DNA from: JBKPNJ01 sp963695705
GTDB taxonomy: Bacteria > Actinomycetota > Actinomycetes > Propionibacteriales > Nocardioidaceae
Assembly: GCA_963695705.1 (NCBI GenBank)
Contig: CAVOHB010000009.1
Span: 248,001 to 312,000, forward strand
Length of the DNA: 64,000 nucleotides
Direction: 5' to 3'
Within the stretch, counting starts at the first letter, position 1. Every line of letters begins with the position of its first letter. The position numbers were made by a program, and so were the translations under genes. The notes under the pieces are model-generated. The model was given only the letters and a program-made list of their open reading frames with translations, did no database searches and had not been told where the DNA came from. This document shows, in pieces, positions 27,540 through 37,102 of this stretch.

Positions 27540-27974
27540 ATGAGCGACCCAGATGTACGCGAACTGTTCCTGCAGGCGATCGCCCATAACGACTCGGCGG
27601 CGATGCGGGAAGGTATCGAACGTTTGTTTGGGCTGGCAGGGGATGGACTCTCTCCTGAGTCGGAGTACCGGCTTCGCCACGAGGACTACGTGATGACGAT
27701 GCCGCAGTCGGGCGAGCGCATCCGTGGTCGGGATGCCATGCGCGCGATGCAAGAAGCTTTTCCGGTGCCGCCCTCTATCACCTTGCGCAGAGTGGTTGGG
27801 TCCGGGCAAGTCTGGGTCGTCGAGGGAACCAACGACTATGCCGGGGAGGTGTGGGAGGTGGTGGCCATCCTGGAGTTTGAAACAGATGGGTCGATCATTC
27901 GCGATACTCGCTACTACGCGCAGAAGTCGGAGGCACCCACCTGGCGGGCTGAATGGGTGGAGTCGATCGATTAA
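27540..27974 (+). CDS. SnoaL-like / NTF2-fold protein
   Basis: 144 residues. The ATG at 27540 follows CAAGGAG at good spacing. Features: an N-terminal helical segment SDPDVRELFLQAIAHNDSAA, LRHEDYVMTMPQSGERIRGR, DAMRAMQEAFPVPPSITLRR, and C-terminal strands WVVEGTNDYAGEVWEVVAIL, FETDGSIIRDTRYYAQKSEA. The RGRDAMRAMQEAFP helix and the final IxxxRYYA strand are typical of nuclear-transport-factor-2-like enzymes in actinobacteria. No catalytic role can be assigned. Single gene. Confidence 0.82.
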   Translation: MSDPDVRELFLQAIAHNDSAAMREGIERLFGLAGDGLSPESEYRLRHEDYVMTMPQSGERIRGRDAMRAMQEAFPVPPSITLRRVVGSGQVWVVEGTNDYAGEVWEVVAILEFETDGSIIRDTRYYAQKSEAPTWRAEWVESID

Positions 27975-28385
27975 CGGTGCGTGCACCATCCGCAGGCGGA
28001 CGGCGCGCGGCTGATAGACACTTTCCGCAGGATCGATGTCTGGCCGAGACTCGGTCCAGGTCTCGGCGGGATGCATTTCTCGCGGCCGCCCTCCGGCTCG
28101 GGTGTGGCTCGCTCTCGGTTTGTTGCCGCCGGACGCCGTGGCGAGGTGTCGCACCAGCGGGGACTGACTGCCCAGCTCGTAGTAGCAATGCCCGCCTCGT
28201 GTTTTCTGCACGTCCCATTTGGAGAACCGGTATGGCATGGCGAGGGTGTTCGTCGGGGTCGATCCCCACAAGTTGTCCGATGACGATGGAGTCGTCGATG
28301 AGCACGAGACTCGTCGGATCGTTGCAAGGTGGGCTTGGTCATATGAGGTCCCCTTCAACGGAGGGGCGAGGGCTGCCTGCGGGGC
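27975..28385. other. Intergenic region, no supported gene
   Basis: About 410 bases between the SnoaL gene and the convergent MMPL gene. Minus-strand text such as LAMPYRFSKWDVQKTRGGHC, YYELGSQSPLVRHLATA is protein-like but has no start, stop or family I recognise. It may be a remnant. Confidence 0.3.
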
Positions 28386-30544
28386 TCATGCGACGCCGGC
28401 GGGGACCTTCTCTGGGTCTGGATCTACCCCGGGAGGTCGAGTCGGGCGTAGTGGTGACGGCTCCACAAAGAGGACCCGAGCGAGCCAGTTGGGTAGCCAC
28501 CAGTTCCATCGGCCGAAGCTGCTCACGAGAGCGGGCACGAGGAGCGCGCGGACGATGGTGGCGTCGATCAGGATGCCGACACCGAGGGCGGTTCCGATGA
28601 TCTTGCCGTCGGTTCCTGGTGAGGAGGCAAGCGCGGAGAAGGCGAAGAACAGAATGAGGGCTGCGGAGGTGACGAGCCGGCCGGTTCTGCCGATTCCGGT
28701 GATGACGGCCATGGATGTGTCTCCGGTGCGGTCGTACTCCTCCCGCATCCTGGACAGGATGAAGACCTCGTAGTCCATGGACAGGCCGAACAGGAACGCG
28801 AAGATCACGACGGGGAGCCAGAAGTTGATGGCGCCGGTGGCTGAGACATCGAAGAACGCGTCGGACCCGTGGCCCTGCTGCCAGAAGAACACGACCAAGC
28901 CGAAGACCGCCGCCATGGATATCAGATTCAGCAGGACGGCTTTGAGCGGCAGCAGCACGGACCGGAACGTCCGGACGAGCAGCACGAACGTGATCAGCGC
29001 GATGAGCGCCAGCACGTAGGGGAACTTGTCGTAGACGGCGCTGAAGTAGTCCGAGACGCTCGCCCCGACACCGGTCACCCCGATGCCACCGCCGACTGCG
29101 TCCTCGACCGCAGTCCGGACGCCGTCGACCACGGCGGTGCCGGCGCTGTCCACGGTGGCATCGGTGGGCAGCACATCAACGACGGCGTTGTCGCCTTTGA
29201 CCGTACCGACGACAGCCAGTTGGACGCCGTCGACGCCGCGTGCCGCCACGGCGGCTGCCTTCGCGTCGCTCGCCGGAACGATGACCTCGATCGGAGTCAG
29301 CACTCCCGTTCCGACTCCGCCGTCAGTGAGGGTTTGAAGGGCGTCGTATCGCGGGCCGTTTCGCGCCAGCGACTCGACGCCAGACTGCCCGATCTGCAGG
29401 CTGAACACCGGGATGATGAGGAGGCCGAGCAGTACAGCAGCCACCGTGGTGGCAACGGCCGGTCGTCGGACGATGAGCCGCGCCCATGCGCGACCAGCCG
29501 CGCGACGCATTGCCTTCGTGGCGGACGCGCGGGTAGTCGACGCGCGGTCCGATGCTCGACAGCAGCGCGGGCAGCAGCGTGAGCACGGCAGACACGCTCA
29601 CCAGCGGGATCAGCAGACCCGCGACGCCCATGCTGCGCAGGGCCGGAACGGGGACGACGAGCAGCGCGAGCAGGCTGATCGCGACGGTGACGCCCGGAGG
29701 CGAACACCGCATGTCCGGCAGTCTTCATCGCGACGACGACCGCCTCCTCGTTGGCGCGGCCGTGGGCGCGTTCCTCACGCCAACGCGACACCAACAGCAG
29801 GGAGTAGTCGATGGCCACGCCGAGCCCGATCAGCGCGATCAGGTACTGCACGATGATGTTCACGTCGGTGAACGTCGTCAGACCCAGCACCAGGATGTAC
29901 GTCGTCAAGATCGATACCGCGGCGATCAGCAGCGGCATCAGGGCAAGGAACGACGCGAACACGAACATCAGCACAAGGAGCGCACCGACGGCCCCAAGCA
30001 GAACCTCAGCCAGGACGCCGGTTCCCCCGCTTTCACCACCTGCGGACAGCAGCCCGTACGATGTCAGACCGCTCTGGAATCCCTGTGCCGCGGCCGCCTT
30101 GTCGAGTGCGGGGTCTAGTTGCGCCTCGACGTAGGACCCGATTTTATTCGGCACCGGCGCCTGGATCAGCGCATAAGAGGTGCGTCCATCATCGGTGACG
30201 AACCCCTGATCGCCGGTGTTGGCGAAGTCGACCTCGCGCAGCTGCACGTCGGACACCGCCGCCACCGCGCTCGCGAAGACTCCCGCAACCGCGTCCGCAC
30301 TCCCGTCGACTGTCTGGCCCTCCGGCACGGTCACCACAGCGACATACGTGTCGAACGTGCTGACTCCGTACGTCTGCCTCAGCTGCTGCTCCGCACTGTC
30401 ACCCGGCTGACCCGGCAGTGAGAAGTCCAGCGACCACCTGTTCCCGAGCTGGCCGGCGGAAAACAGGCCGCCCAGGAACAACGCCAGCCAGATCGCACTG
30501 ACGATCCGGCGGTGATGCATAACAACCCGAGCAAGACCCTCCAC
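28386..30544 (-). pseudogene. MMPL-family RND exporter, two frameshifts
   Basis: Reading leftward from 30544: MEGLARVVMHHRRIVSAIWL, a large extracytoplasmic loop, then GVAIDYSLLLVSRWREERAH (MMPL signature) and AMKTAGHAVFASG. One extra G near 29696 breaks the frame. The next frame gives VTVAISLLALLVVPVPALRS, MGVAGLLIPLVSVSAVLTLL. A second one-base insertion near 29485 leads to the third frame AWARLIVRRPAVATTVAAVL, FLFGLSMDYEVFILSRMREE (second GxxxDY motif), to the stop. Restored, it is about 719 residues with 11-12 TM, normal for the family. MMPL proteins export lipids or drugs. Divergent from the TetR gene. Confidence 0.85.
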
Positions 30545-30690
30545 GGAGAACTCCTGGTCCAGTGGTGTAACGAGGCAAAGGCTTGTCGCACGGGCCAGCC
30601 CGCCACTGTGGATGTAAAGCCGCTGGTGTCACACCCGCCGACGATTCGAGGGCGACGGAGAGGTATTGCCGCAGATCCCCGCTCTGTACG

Positions 30691-30709
30691 ACGTACAAAT
30701 CTTGTACGT
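30691..30709. promoter_or_regulatory. Perfect palindrome, probable TetR operator
   Basis: ACGTACAA (30691-30698), three-base spacer ATC, TTGTACGT (30702-30709): 8 of 8 arms paired. It lies 31 bases before the TTG start of the TetR gene and 147 bases before the divergent MMPL start, where a repressor could control both genes. Confidence 0.7.
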
Positions 30710-30739
30710 TGTCCAGGGGTAAAGTCAAGGGAGGTCCCT

Positions 30740-31447
30740 TTGCAGGCACAGACGCCACGACGTCAACGAGGCCCACGGCGGACCCTGAACGAGAACGAGA
30801 TCCTCGACGCCGCCTTGACTCTGTCCGACGAGGGCGGGTCGAACGCCGTGTCCGTGCGCGGCATCGCCGCCAGGGTCGGGGTTGCGCCGAACGCCGTGTA
30901 CACCTACTTCCCCGACAAGGCCGCCGTGATCAGCGCACTGATCGAGCGTCTCCTTGGCGAGGTGAACCATGAGGTGTTCGCCGACCGTACCCAGCCATGG
31001 CGGACGCGGGTCGAATCGCTTGCGCTAGAACTCAGAGAACGGCTGACAGCGCATCCCGGCGCGGTCCCGCTGATGTTCAACGGTCCGATGAACGGTCCGC
31101 ACGCTCTCGGTCTCAGTGAGCGGGTTCTGGAACTCCTCGGCGACGCCGGTCTCCAACCCGCCGATGCAGCCAGGGCGTCCTACCTGCTGACCGTCTACCT
31201 GTTCGGTTCGATCGCCTTCGCCGTCGCAGACCAGGACCATGCCGGCACGCTGGAACCTGAAGACGCACCAGGAGCCGCCCGATCCCGTGTCTCGGCCAAG
31301 ACATCAACCCAGAGCTACCCCCGAACCGCGGCAGCCGCACCCACCAGGGCCAGTTACATCTCCACCGAGCAGTACCTGTGGGGGCTGCGCCGACTCCTCG
31401 ACGGCATCACTCCCCGTGGGCACGGTGGTGAGAAGCAAGAGCACTGA
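30740..31447 (+). CDS. TetR/AcrR-family repressor
   Basis: 235 residues from TTG 30740; AAGGGAGG lies five bases upstream, which decides this start. The N-terminal HTH is standard: LNENEILDAALTLSDEGGSN, AVSVRGIAARVGVAPNAVYT, YFPDKAAVISALIERLLGEV. The C-terminal ligand domain resembles the TetR_C type (GAVPLMFNGPMNGPHALGLS, ASYLLTVYLFGSIAFAVADQ), with a low-complexity Ala/Ser/Thr insertion before a last helix EQYLWGLRRLLDGI. It probably represses itself and the divergent MMPL exporter through the palindrome at 30691-30709. Confidence 0.9.
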   Translation: MQAQTPRRQRGPRRTLNENEILDAALTLSDEGGSNAVSVRGIAARVGVAPNAVYTYFPDKAAVISALIERLLGEVNHEVFADRTQPWRTRVESLALELRERLTAHPGAVPLMFNGPMNGPHALGLSERVLELLGDAGLQPADAARASYLLTVYLFGSIAFAVADQDHAGTLEPEDAPGAARSRVSAKTSTQSYPRTAAAAPTRASYISTEQYLWGLRRLLDGITPRGHGGEKQEH

Positions 31448-31495
31448 TTTCGTCACGGCCACTGGCTGGGCGACCAACAGGGTGACAGAACGCGC

Positions 31496-31640
31496 TTGTG
31501 GTCGAAGAGCGCGGACTACCTCAGGACCCAGATCCACTCCACGGCGCAACTGGCGGGGCACCTCGACCGCTCGTTGGCCGAGGATGCGGAGGTCTCTGGG
31601 CCGGTCGCCCTACCCGTCGGTGACCGAACGTTTCCGAGTG
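31496..31640 (+). pseudogene. Possible MarR-family N-terminal fragment
   Basis: The frame reads SADYLRTQIHSTAQLAGHLD, RSLAEDAEVSGP, resembling the first helices of MarR proteins (YLR.Q..L...L.RDLA.DSGLSGPDYAVL). Nothing beyond this motif continues, and no start codon with an RBS is present. The rest of 31448-31804 shows no gene. This call rests on a short match only. Confidence 0.3.
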
Positions 31641-31804
31641 GCTCGGCAGCTGACTCGGCGGGCTTCACTCAATCCGAGTATCGACGGGGCAATTTGAGGA
31701 TCTCTACCAGAAGCCTGTCGGATCCTGGCCGAGCCGTTCGTGGTACAGGTGAGAGGCGGCCGGAGGAGGCCGCTGGGGCTCCGCCGCTGGAAAGGTAGAC
31801 CGCA

Positions 31805-32401
31805 ATGTCGAAGGTCGTCGCAATCATGTCCATGTCGCTCGACGGCTACATCGCCGACCGCAACGATGGCGTGGCCGAAGTGTTCGACTGGTACCTCAAC
31901 TCGGGGGACGTCGAAATCCACACCGGAGGGTCGGACCCCATGACGTTCAAGGTGTCCGGGCCGAGCGCCGAGCACCTTCGCGGGCTCACGTCCGGGCTGG
32001 GTGCCGTACTCACCGGTCGACGCACTTTCGACGTGGCGCAAGGCTGGGGTGGAAATCACGCGTGGGGACCAGCATTCGTACTCACCCACCACATCCCAGC
32101 CGGATGGCCGCGACCCGACTCGACTGTCCAATTCGTTACCGACGGCATCGAAAGCGCCGTCAAGCAGGCCAAAGCCGCGGCCTCCGGAAAGTCCGTTGGG
32201 GTCCACGGCGCTGACACCATCCAGCAATGCCTGAATGCCGGCCTTCTCGACGAAATCCACGTCGACCTCGCGGCCGTACTTCTTGGCTCCGGAGTTCGAC
32301 TCTTCGACCACCTCGCCGGCACGCCAGCCGCTCTTGGCAACCCAACGGTGATCATGGGCGTCGGCGTTACACATCTGCGCTACCCGGTACGCAAGGCGTA
32401 G
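31805..32401 (+). CDS. Dihydrofolate-reductase-like (RibD C-terminal) reductase
   Basis: 198 residues from ATG 31805 behind GGAAAGG. Features: VVAIMSMSLDGYIADRNDGV, LTSGLGAVLTGRRTFDVAQG, WGPAFVLTHHIPAGWPRPDS, VGVHGADTIQQCLNAGLLDE, IHVDLAAVLLGSGVRLFDHL. This is the NADPH-binding RibD_C fold, with the first strand, SLDGYIAD and the GSGVRLFD loop. Substrate unknown. Only distantly similar to the other family member at 11200-11763, so not a recent duplicate. Confidence 0.9.
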   Translation: MSKVVAIMSMSLDGYIADRNDGVAEVFDWYLNSGDVEIHTGGSDPMTFKVSGPSAEHLRGLTSGLGAVLTGRRTFDVAQGWGGNHAWGPAFVLTHHIPAGWPRPDSTVQFVTDGIESAVKQAKAAASGKSVGVHGADTIQQCLNAGLLDEIHVDLAAVLLGSGVRLFDHLAGTPAALGNPTVIMGVGVTHLRYPVRKA

Positions 32402-32474
32402 TCCTCCCGGCTTTGCAGAAGGACCCGACGCATAGCGGACGTCCTTCGTCCGGAATCTGTGTGAGGCTGCCGAC

Positions 32475-33587
32475 ATGAGCACGACGACCGAGTTCTCGCT
32501 TACCTGGGCGCAGGCGCTGGCCTGGCGGATGGAGCGACAACTGCTCGACCCCGTTGGGTCTGAGTCGGTGGCGGGCGTCGTACGCCGGCTCGGCGCGGTG
32601 CTCTCGATGGACGAGTCGCTCGCCGAACTTGCGGTACGGACCCGCTGCACGACGTCGCGCCCCGGCCAGCTCGCGAAGGCCCTGGCGGAAGGGGAGGTGA
32701 TCAAGGCATTCGCCTTTCGCGGGTCGATGCACTATCTCTCGCCGGAGGACGGCGGTATCTATCTCGCTCTACGCTCGGCGGGGCGCCAGTGGGAGCTGCC
32801 GAGCTGGGTGGAGTACTACCGGCTCACTCCGTCGGACTGGCCCGACTTCCGTGCCGCTGTACGCGATGCGCTCAGGGACGGACCGTTGACCGTCGTGGAG
32901 CTTGGAGATGTGCTGACGAAGCGCCGCGTCTACCGGCACCTGAAGCCGGTCTTCGACGAGGGCGCCGGCACGCTGATCAAGCCGCTCACGTGGCAGGGGG
33001 ACGTGAGTTTCGGTCCGCCTCGCGACGGACAGCACACGTTTCAACGCCTCGACATTAACCCACGGTGGCGCGGCATCCCGAATCTCGACGACGCAGGTCC
33101 GCGCGCCATATTGGCGTACCTCCGGACGTACGGGCCGGCGACACTCAACCACGTCCACTACTGGCTCGGCAACGGCTTGACCGCGGGCCGCAAACGGCTC
33201 GACAACTGGCTTTCCGGACTCGGCGACCAAATGGTCGCGGTCGACATCGAGGGCACCGCGGCCTACGTCGTGTGCGAAGACATCGACGCCCTGCAAACAG
33301 CATCGCCATCGGAGGCGGTACGGTTCCTTCCCGGGCACGATCAATGGGTGATGGGTCCTGGCACCAAGGACGTCCACGTCACCCCATCGTCGCGACGGGA
33401 CCCGATAACCCGCAAAGCCAACCCAGTGATCGTCGGCGGGGTCGTATGCGGGACCTGGGCGCGAAAGGCCGACGAGCTCGAGGTCACCTGGCTCGACGAG
33501 CGGCGGCGACCCGACAAGCCCATCGAGCAGGAAGCTGCGCGACTGGCCGGCATCCTCGGCCGAGATCTGCACCTGAGACTGACCTGA
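32475..33587 (+). CDS. Winged-helix DNA-binding (AlkZ/YcaQ-like, HTH_42) protein
   Basis: 370 residues. The actinobacterial HTH_42 pattern is present: LAWRMERQLLDPVGSESVAG, AVRTRCTTSRPGQLAKALAE, VIKAFAFRGSMHYLSPEDGG, AILAYLRTYGPATLNHVHYW and RFLPGHDQWVMGPGTKDVHV. Close relatives include the AlkZ and YcaQ DNA glycosylases that unhook interstrand crosslinks or remove alkylated bases. Many genomic homologues are uncharacterised, and I cannot confirm the catalytic QxQ/QxD motif here. Single gene, 73 bases after the DHFR-like gene, so perhaps co-transcribed. Confidence 0.82.
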   Translation: MSTTTEFSLTWAQALAWRMERQLLDPVGSESVAGVVRRLGAVLSMDESLAELAVRTRCTTSRPGQLAKALAEGEVIKAFAFRGSMHYLSPEDGGIYLALRSAGRQWELPSWVEYYRLTPSDWPDFRAAVRDALRDGPLTVVELGDVLTKRRVYRHLKPVFDEGAGTLIKPLTWQGDVSFGPPRDGQHTFQRLDINPRWRGIPNLDDAGPRAILAYLRTYGPATLNHVHYWLGNGLTAGRKRLDNWLSGLGDQMVAVDIEGTAAYVVCEDIDALQTASPSEAVRFLPGHDQWVMGPGTKDVHVTPSSRRDPITRKANPVIVGGVVCGTWARKADELEVTWLDERRRPDKPIEQEAARLAGILGRDLHLRLT

Positions 33588-34021
33588 TACCTGACCGTCG
33601 AAGGGCCAGAGTCCTGTGGGGATGACAGCGGGCGGCCGGACAACGAACAGGGCCGCGGAGGCGGTCGCCCGTTCTCAGGACCCAGGAGCAGCCGAGGCGG
33701 AAGTCAGGCCATTGTCGACGGGCAGGAAGATCGGACGGCCGGTGCCGTCCTTGACTCCCAGCGGCAGGCTAAGGCGGCGCCAGAGGTCACAAGGACACCC
33801 TGCGGGCCTGAGCGCAAGTCTTCTGGCCCGGCGGGGCGACCCGACCATTCATCAGTAGGGTTGTGTGCATGTGTGCGGGTGCGTCCGTGACTCGTCCCTG
33901 CCGTTTTCGCTGACGGCGCTGGGACAGTCTGTAGGTAAGTTCCTCGGTTCCGCGCCGCCGGTTTCCTGCCGGGCGGCCGTTTGGCATTGCCTGGCCCCTG
34001 CCATCCCCTGGGAGCCGCCGC
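33588..34021. other. Intergenic region, no supported gene
   Basis: About 434 bases. On the minus strand a short frame reads LWRRLSLPLGVKDGTGRPIF, LPVDNGLTSASA, then a stop near 33680. It is protein-like but unrecognised and too short to call. No promoter is evident. Confidence 0.3.
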
Positions 34022-34639
34022 ATGTACGCACACAACCGCCCCGGACCGACCGGTCCGCGCGTCGGACTCGCAATCGTTTACCTGATCGTTGGTCTTCCCG
34101 GCGCAGGGAAAACAACGCGCGCGAAGGAACTGGAGATCAGCGCGTCGGCCCTACGGCTAACGCCGGACGAGTGGCAGATCATGCTGTTTGGCGATCGAAA
34201 CCCACCAGACAAGCGGGACCTCGTTGAAGGCAAGTTGGTCCAGCTCGGCATGCGGGCCGCGGAGCTGGGCACCAATGTCGTCTTCGACTTCGGGTTCTGG
34301 GGAAAGGACGAACGATCAGCGCTCCGCTGGATCGCTGGCGCCGTCGGGGCGCAAAGCCAAGTCGTCTTCCTGCCGATTGACCACGAGGAGCAACGCAGCC
34401 GTGTCACCAATCGGTTCGCAACCACGCCCGATCGAACGTTCCGGATGAGCGACGCTGAACTCGAGCAGTGGCGGGCCCAGTTCCAAGCGCCGGACGACGA
34501 AGAACTGCGAGGTTCTCAGATTCCACCCGTCCCACCACAGCACGCGACATGGTCGGAGTGGGCCTCGCAGCGCTGGCCTTCCTTACCTGACCACTACCCA
34601 ACGACCGCCGCCAACTCGCGCTACCGATACGAACCATGA
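34022..34639 (+). CDS. P-loop kinase-like ATP-binding protein (AAA_33 / zeta-toxin-like fold)
   Basis: 205 residues. Walker A is VYLIVGLPGAGKTTRAKELE (Gly-Leu-Pro-Gly-Ala-Gly-Lys-Thr-Thr), followed by LRLTPDEWQIMLFGD, the Asp-containing switch of this family, and VVFDFGFWGKDERSALRWIA. The C-terminal lid carries QRSRVTNRFATTPDRTFRMS, DAELEQWRAQFQAP. Actinobacterial relatives are small kinases or phosphotransferases of unknown substrate, some related to zeta toxins. No antitoxin-like gene precedes it, so a toxin role is not supported. Confidence 0.85.
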   Translation: MYAHNRPGPTGPRVGLAIVYLIVGLPGAGKTTRAKELEISASALRLTPDEWQIMLFGDRNPPDKRDLVEGKLVQLGMRAAELGTNVVFDFGFWGKDERSALRWIAGAVGAQSQVVFLPIDHEEQRSRVTNRFATTPDRTFRMSDAELEQWRAQFQAPDDEELRGSQIPPVPPQHATWSEWASQRWPSLPDHYPTTAANSRYRYEP

Positions 34640-34745
34640 CCCCAGCGGCGGTCCACGAGGATGAGATGCCGTTGAGCCGTGCCCTTGACCATTGATCAGG
34701 TTGGACGCCCAGCGGTAGCCTCTGTTTTGCCCAGAGCAGCGGAGC

Positions 34746-34961
34746 GTGGCCGAGCAGATGATCCGTGACGTGGACGCGTCGGGCCATTGGCCCGGAAGGA
34801 CGGTGACCAAACTCAGCGAAGCTGTCGTGTTCTGGGAGATGGAACCTGAGGATCAGGACTACTTCATGCGGTTCCCGCACGGCTGCAAACCACCATTCCC
34901 GCGGCAGGACGAGCGATCCGAGAACCTCCCCGCGTTCGCCGACCCGTTGACGGCCATATGA
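34746..34961 (+). CDS. Small uncharacterised acidic protein
   Basis: 71 residues from GTG 34746, with GCGGAG just upstream. Sequence features: MAEQMIRDVDASGHWPGR, LSEAVVFWEMEPEDQDYFMR, FPHGCKPPFPRQDERSENLP. The EAVVFWEMEPEDQDYFxRFPxGCKPPFPR core looks like a conserved short family in Streptomyces and relatives, but I cannot name it. One conserved-looking Cys. It follows the kinase-like gene by about 106 bases. Confidence 0.55.
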   Translation: MAEQMIRDVDASGHWPGRTVTKLSEAVVFWEMEPEDQDYFMRFPHGCKPPFPRQDERSENLPAFADPLTAI

Positions 34962-35332
34962 CCAAGAGCCCATCGCGATAACGCTCCGGTGGCGGAGTAG
35001 AAGTAGGCCGGATCTGAGCGCGTCAGGCCACGAACGCACGCGTGTGTAGTCGAGTTTGACGAAGGCCGATCACCAGCTCGACGTACCCCGAGGGCAGAGC
35101 GGCGGTTCAGTCCCCTGGTACCGGATGAAGCCGCGCCTCGGGTCTACTTCGGTGAGTGAACCCCCGATGAGCTGCGGGTCCCGCGTCCTGGCCGCGGGCA
35201 CGCGGCTTTCAGTCGCTCTGTGTCTTCCTTGTGCGGCGGATCTGAGTGATGCTGGGGGAGAACTGAAGCGACTTGGCGGGGCAGTAGTGCGGTTGCACCG
35301 AGAGCTTCCGATGGAGAGTCTGAGAGGGCCTC
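34962..35332. other. Upstream region of the peroxidase gene
   Basis: About 370 bases with no supported gene. An AGAGGG at 35321-35326 is the likely ribosome-binding site of the following ATG. No clear promoter boxes. Confidence 0.35.
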
Positions 35333-36961
35333 ATGTCCACACTGACTGGCGTGAAAGAGACATTGCCGCGGCTTGTGGGGAGGCTGACCCTCAAGCCCCT
35401 TCCTTTGCCGGAGGTGGTGGTCCGTCAGATGCCTCGGATCATCGAGCCGTTGGCCTCGGTGCCTCCGCTGCGACGGTTCGCCAGCAAGATGGTGATCAAC
35501 TACTACAGCTACGCCACGGCCTTGCGGCCGCGTGCACTGACGCTGGGCAGTGACTACACGACCTGGACGACTCTGACCGACCGGCGATTCACTGGTCGAC
35601 ATTTGCCGCCTGCCGATCCTCAGTCGATCGCGGCGCTGCCGAATGAGAGTGATGTGAACGCTCTGTTCCGGCGAGAGCGTGAAGTCAAGTCAACCGATAC
35701 CAGTGTGTGGTTCATGTTCTTCGCGCAATGGTTCACCGACAGTTTCCTCCGCACCAGTCGAGCCGACTTTCGCCAGAACACCTCGACCCAAGAGATCGAC
35801 CTGTGCCAGATCTACGGGCTAGGGGCGGAACAGACCCGCATGCTGCGTTCGCTGGTCGGAGGAAGGCTCAAGAGCCAGCGGATCAACGGGGAGGAGTTCC
35901 CGGAGTTCCTATTCCAGCAGCGTGAGCCGGGAGCTCCGTTGGCGTTCAAACCCGAGTTCCATGGACTTTTCGATGAGCGTTTCGTGATCGACACCATCTT
36001 GGGCAGTGTCCCCGATGAGCGAAAGGACTCCGTCTTTGCGGTGGGTCTCGAACATGGGAATTCCTCGATCGGCAGCACAATTCTGAACACCCTGTTTCTG
36101 CGCGAGCACAACCGGATAGCGGCGCTACTGGAGTCTGCGTATCCGAATTGGGATGACGATCGTCTCTTCGAGACGGCACGAATGATCATGATCGTGCTCG
36201 AACTCAAGCTGGTGGTCGAGGAGTACATCCGACACATCGGCCCCTTCGACTTCGCCATCGAGGCGGTTCCGTTCATCGCCGACGAGGAACGCTGGAACAG
36301 ACCCAACTGGATCGCCATCGAGTTCAACCTGCTCTACCGCTGGCACTCCCTGGCGCCCGACACGATCGGCCACGGGAACGACGCCCTGACCTGGCGGGAG
36401 TTCCTCAACAACAATCCCCTGGTCATCGCGCGCGGGCTGGAGTCTCTAGTCGCCATGTGCTCCCAGGAACGCGCCGGCCGGATCGGACTCCTGAACACCC
36501 CCACATTCCTGGTCGACCGGTCGACACCGGACCATCCATCGCTGGAGGAGCGCACCATCGCGCTTATGCGCCAGGCCAGGCTTCGCTCGTTCAACGACTA
36601 CCGCGAGTCCTACGGCCTGAGCCGGATGAAGAGCTTCACTGAACTCACCTCAGACACGGCACTGCGGGAACGACTCAGGACGCTCTACCACGACGACATC
36701 GAGAGTCTGGAGTGGTACGTCGGAATCTTCGCCGAGGCGTACCCGGACTACTTGATGATGGGCGAGCTCCTGACGACGATGGTCGCCAATGATGCGTTCA
36801 CCCAAGCCCTCAGCAATCCGCTTCTGGCCCGCAACGTCTTCAACGAGGAAACCTTCTCCGCCGTTGGCATGAAGGTCATCAACGAGACGAAGTCGCTCCA
36901 GCAGATCCTCGCCAGAAACTCCACATCTCCCGAGACTGTGTTGGCCAGCTTCGACTGCTGA
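35333..36961 (+). CDS. Animal-haem-peroxidase family protein (prostaglandin-synthase-like)
   Basis: 542 residues. The layout matches the catalytic domain of cyclooxygenases: WFMFFAQWFTDSFLRTSRAD, IDLCQIYGLGAEQTRMLRSL, GGRLKSQRINGEEFPEFLFQ, NTLFLREHNRIAALLESAYP, EEYIRHIGPFDFAIEAVPF, and FNLLYRWHSLAPDTI. In COX numbering the cyclooxygenase Tyr385 and proximal haem His388 are present (Tyr335, His338) and distal Gln203 is kept (Gln132). The distal His207, however, is Asp136 (FAQHFTH becomes FAQWFTD). No signal peptide and no EGF-like domain. It may be a dioxygenase or peroxidase with altered haem chemistry acting on lipids. Confidence 0.85.
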   Translation: MSTLTGVKETLPRLVGRLTLKPLPLPEVVVRQMPRIIEPLASVPPLRRFASKMVINYYSYATALRPRALTLGSDYTTWTTLTDRRFTGRHLPPADPQSIAALPNESDVNALFRREREVKSTDTSVWFMFFAQWFTDSFLRTSRADFRQNTSTQEIDLCQIYGLGAEQTRMLRSLVGGRLKSQRINGEEFPEFLFQQREPGAPLAFKPEFHGLFDERFVIDTILGSVPDERKDSVFAVGLEHGNSSIGSTILNTLFLREHNRIAALLESAYPNWDDDRLFETARMIMIVLELKLVVEEYIRHIGPFDFAIEAVPFIADEERWNRPNWIAIEFNLLYRWHSLAPDTIGHGNDALTWREFLNNNPLVIARGLESLVAMCSQERAGRIGLLNTPTFLVDRSTPDHPSLEERTIALMRQARLRSFNDYRESYGLSRMKSFTELTSDTALRERLRTLYHDDIESLEWYVGIFAEAYPDYLMMGELLTTMVANDAFTQALSNPLLARNVFNEETFSAVGMKVINETKSLQQILARNSTSPETVLASFDC

Positions 36962-37102
36962 CTCATGCCCGGATGTCGCCATGCTGACGCGGCACCCTTG
37001 ACCAGGGTGACGGCGCAACCGCAGGCACCTCCCATCGGCGTCAGCTGCGCACCAGGCGCCTTCGAGCCGGACAAGGATGCTGTTGCGTGAGACGCTGGCG
37101 CC

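Noticed and set aside
11200..32401. Two DHFR-like genes as a recent duplication
   Set aside because: They share the fold markers but little else (different lengths, loops and C-termini), so they are old paralogues.
33616..33858. Small plus-strand ORF in the gap before the P-loop gene
   Set aside because: No RBS, no family resemblance, and Arg-rich text typical of non-coding GC-rich DNA.
34022..34639. Zeta-toxin of a toxin-antitoxin pair
   Set aside because: The fold could fit, but no small antitoxin gene overlaps or precedes it, and many relatives are solitary kinases.
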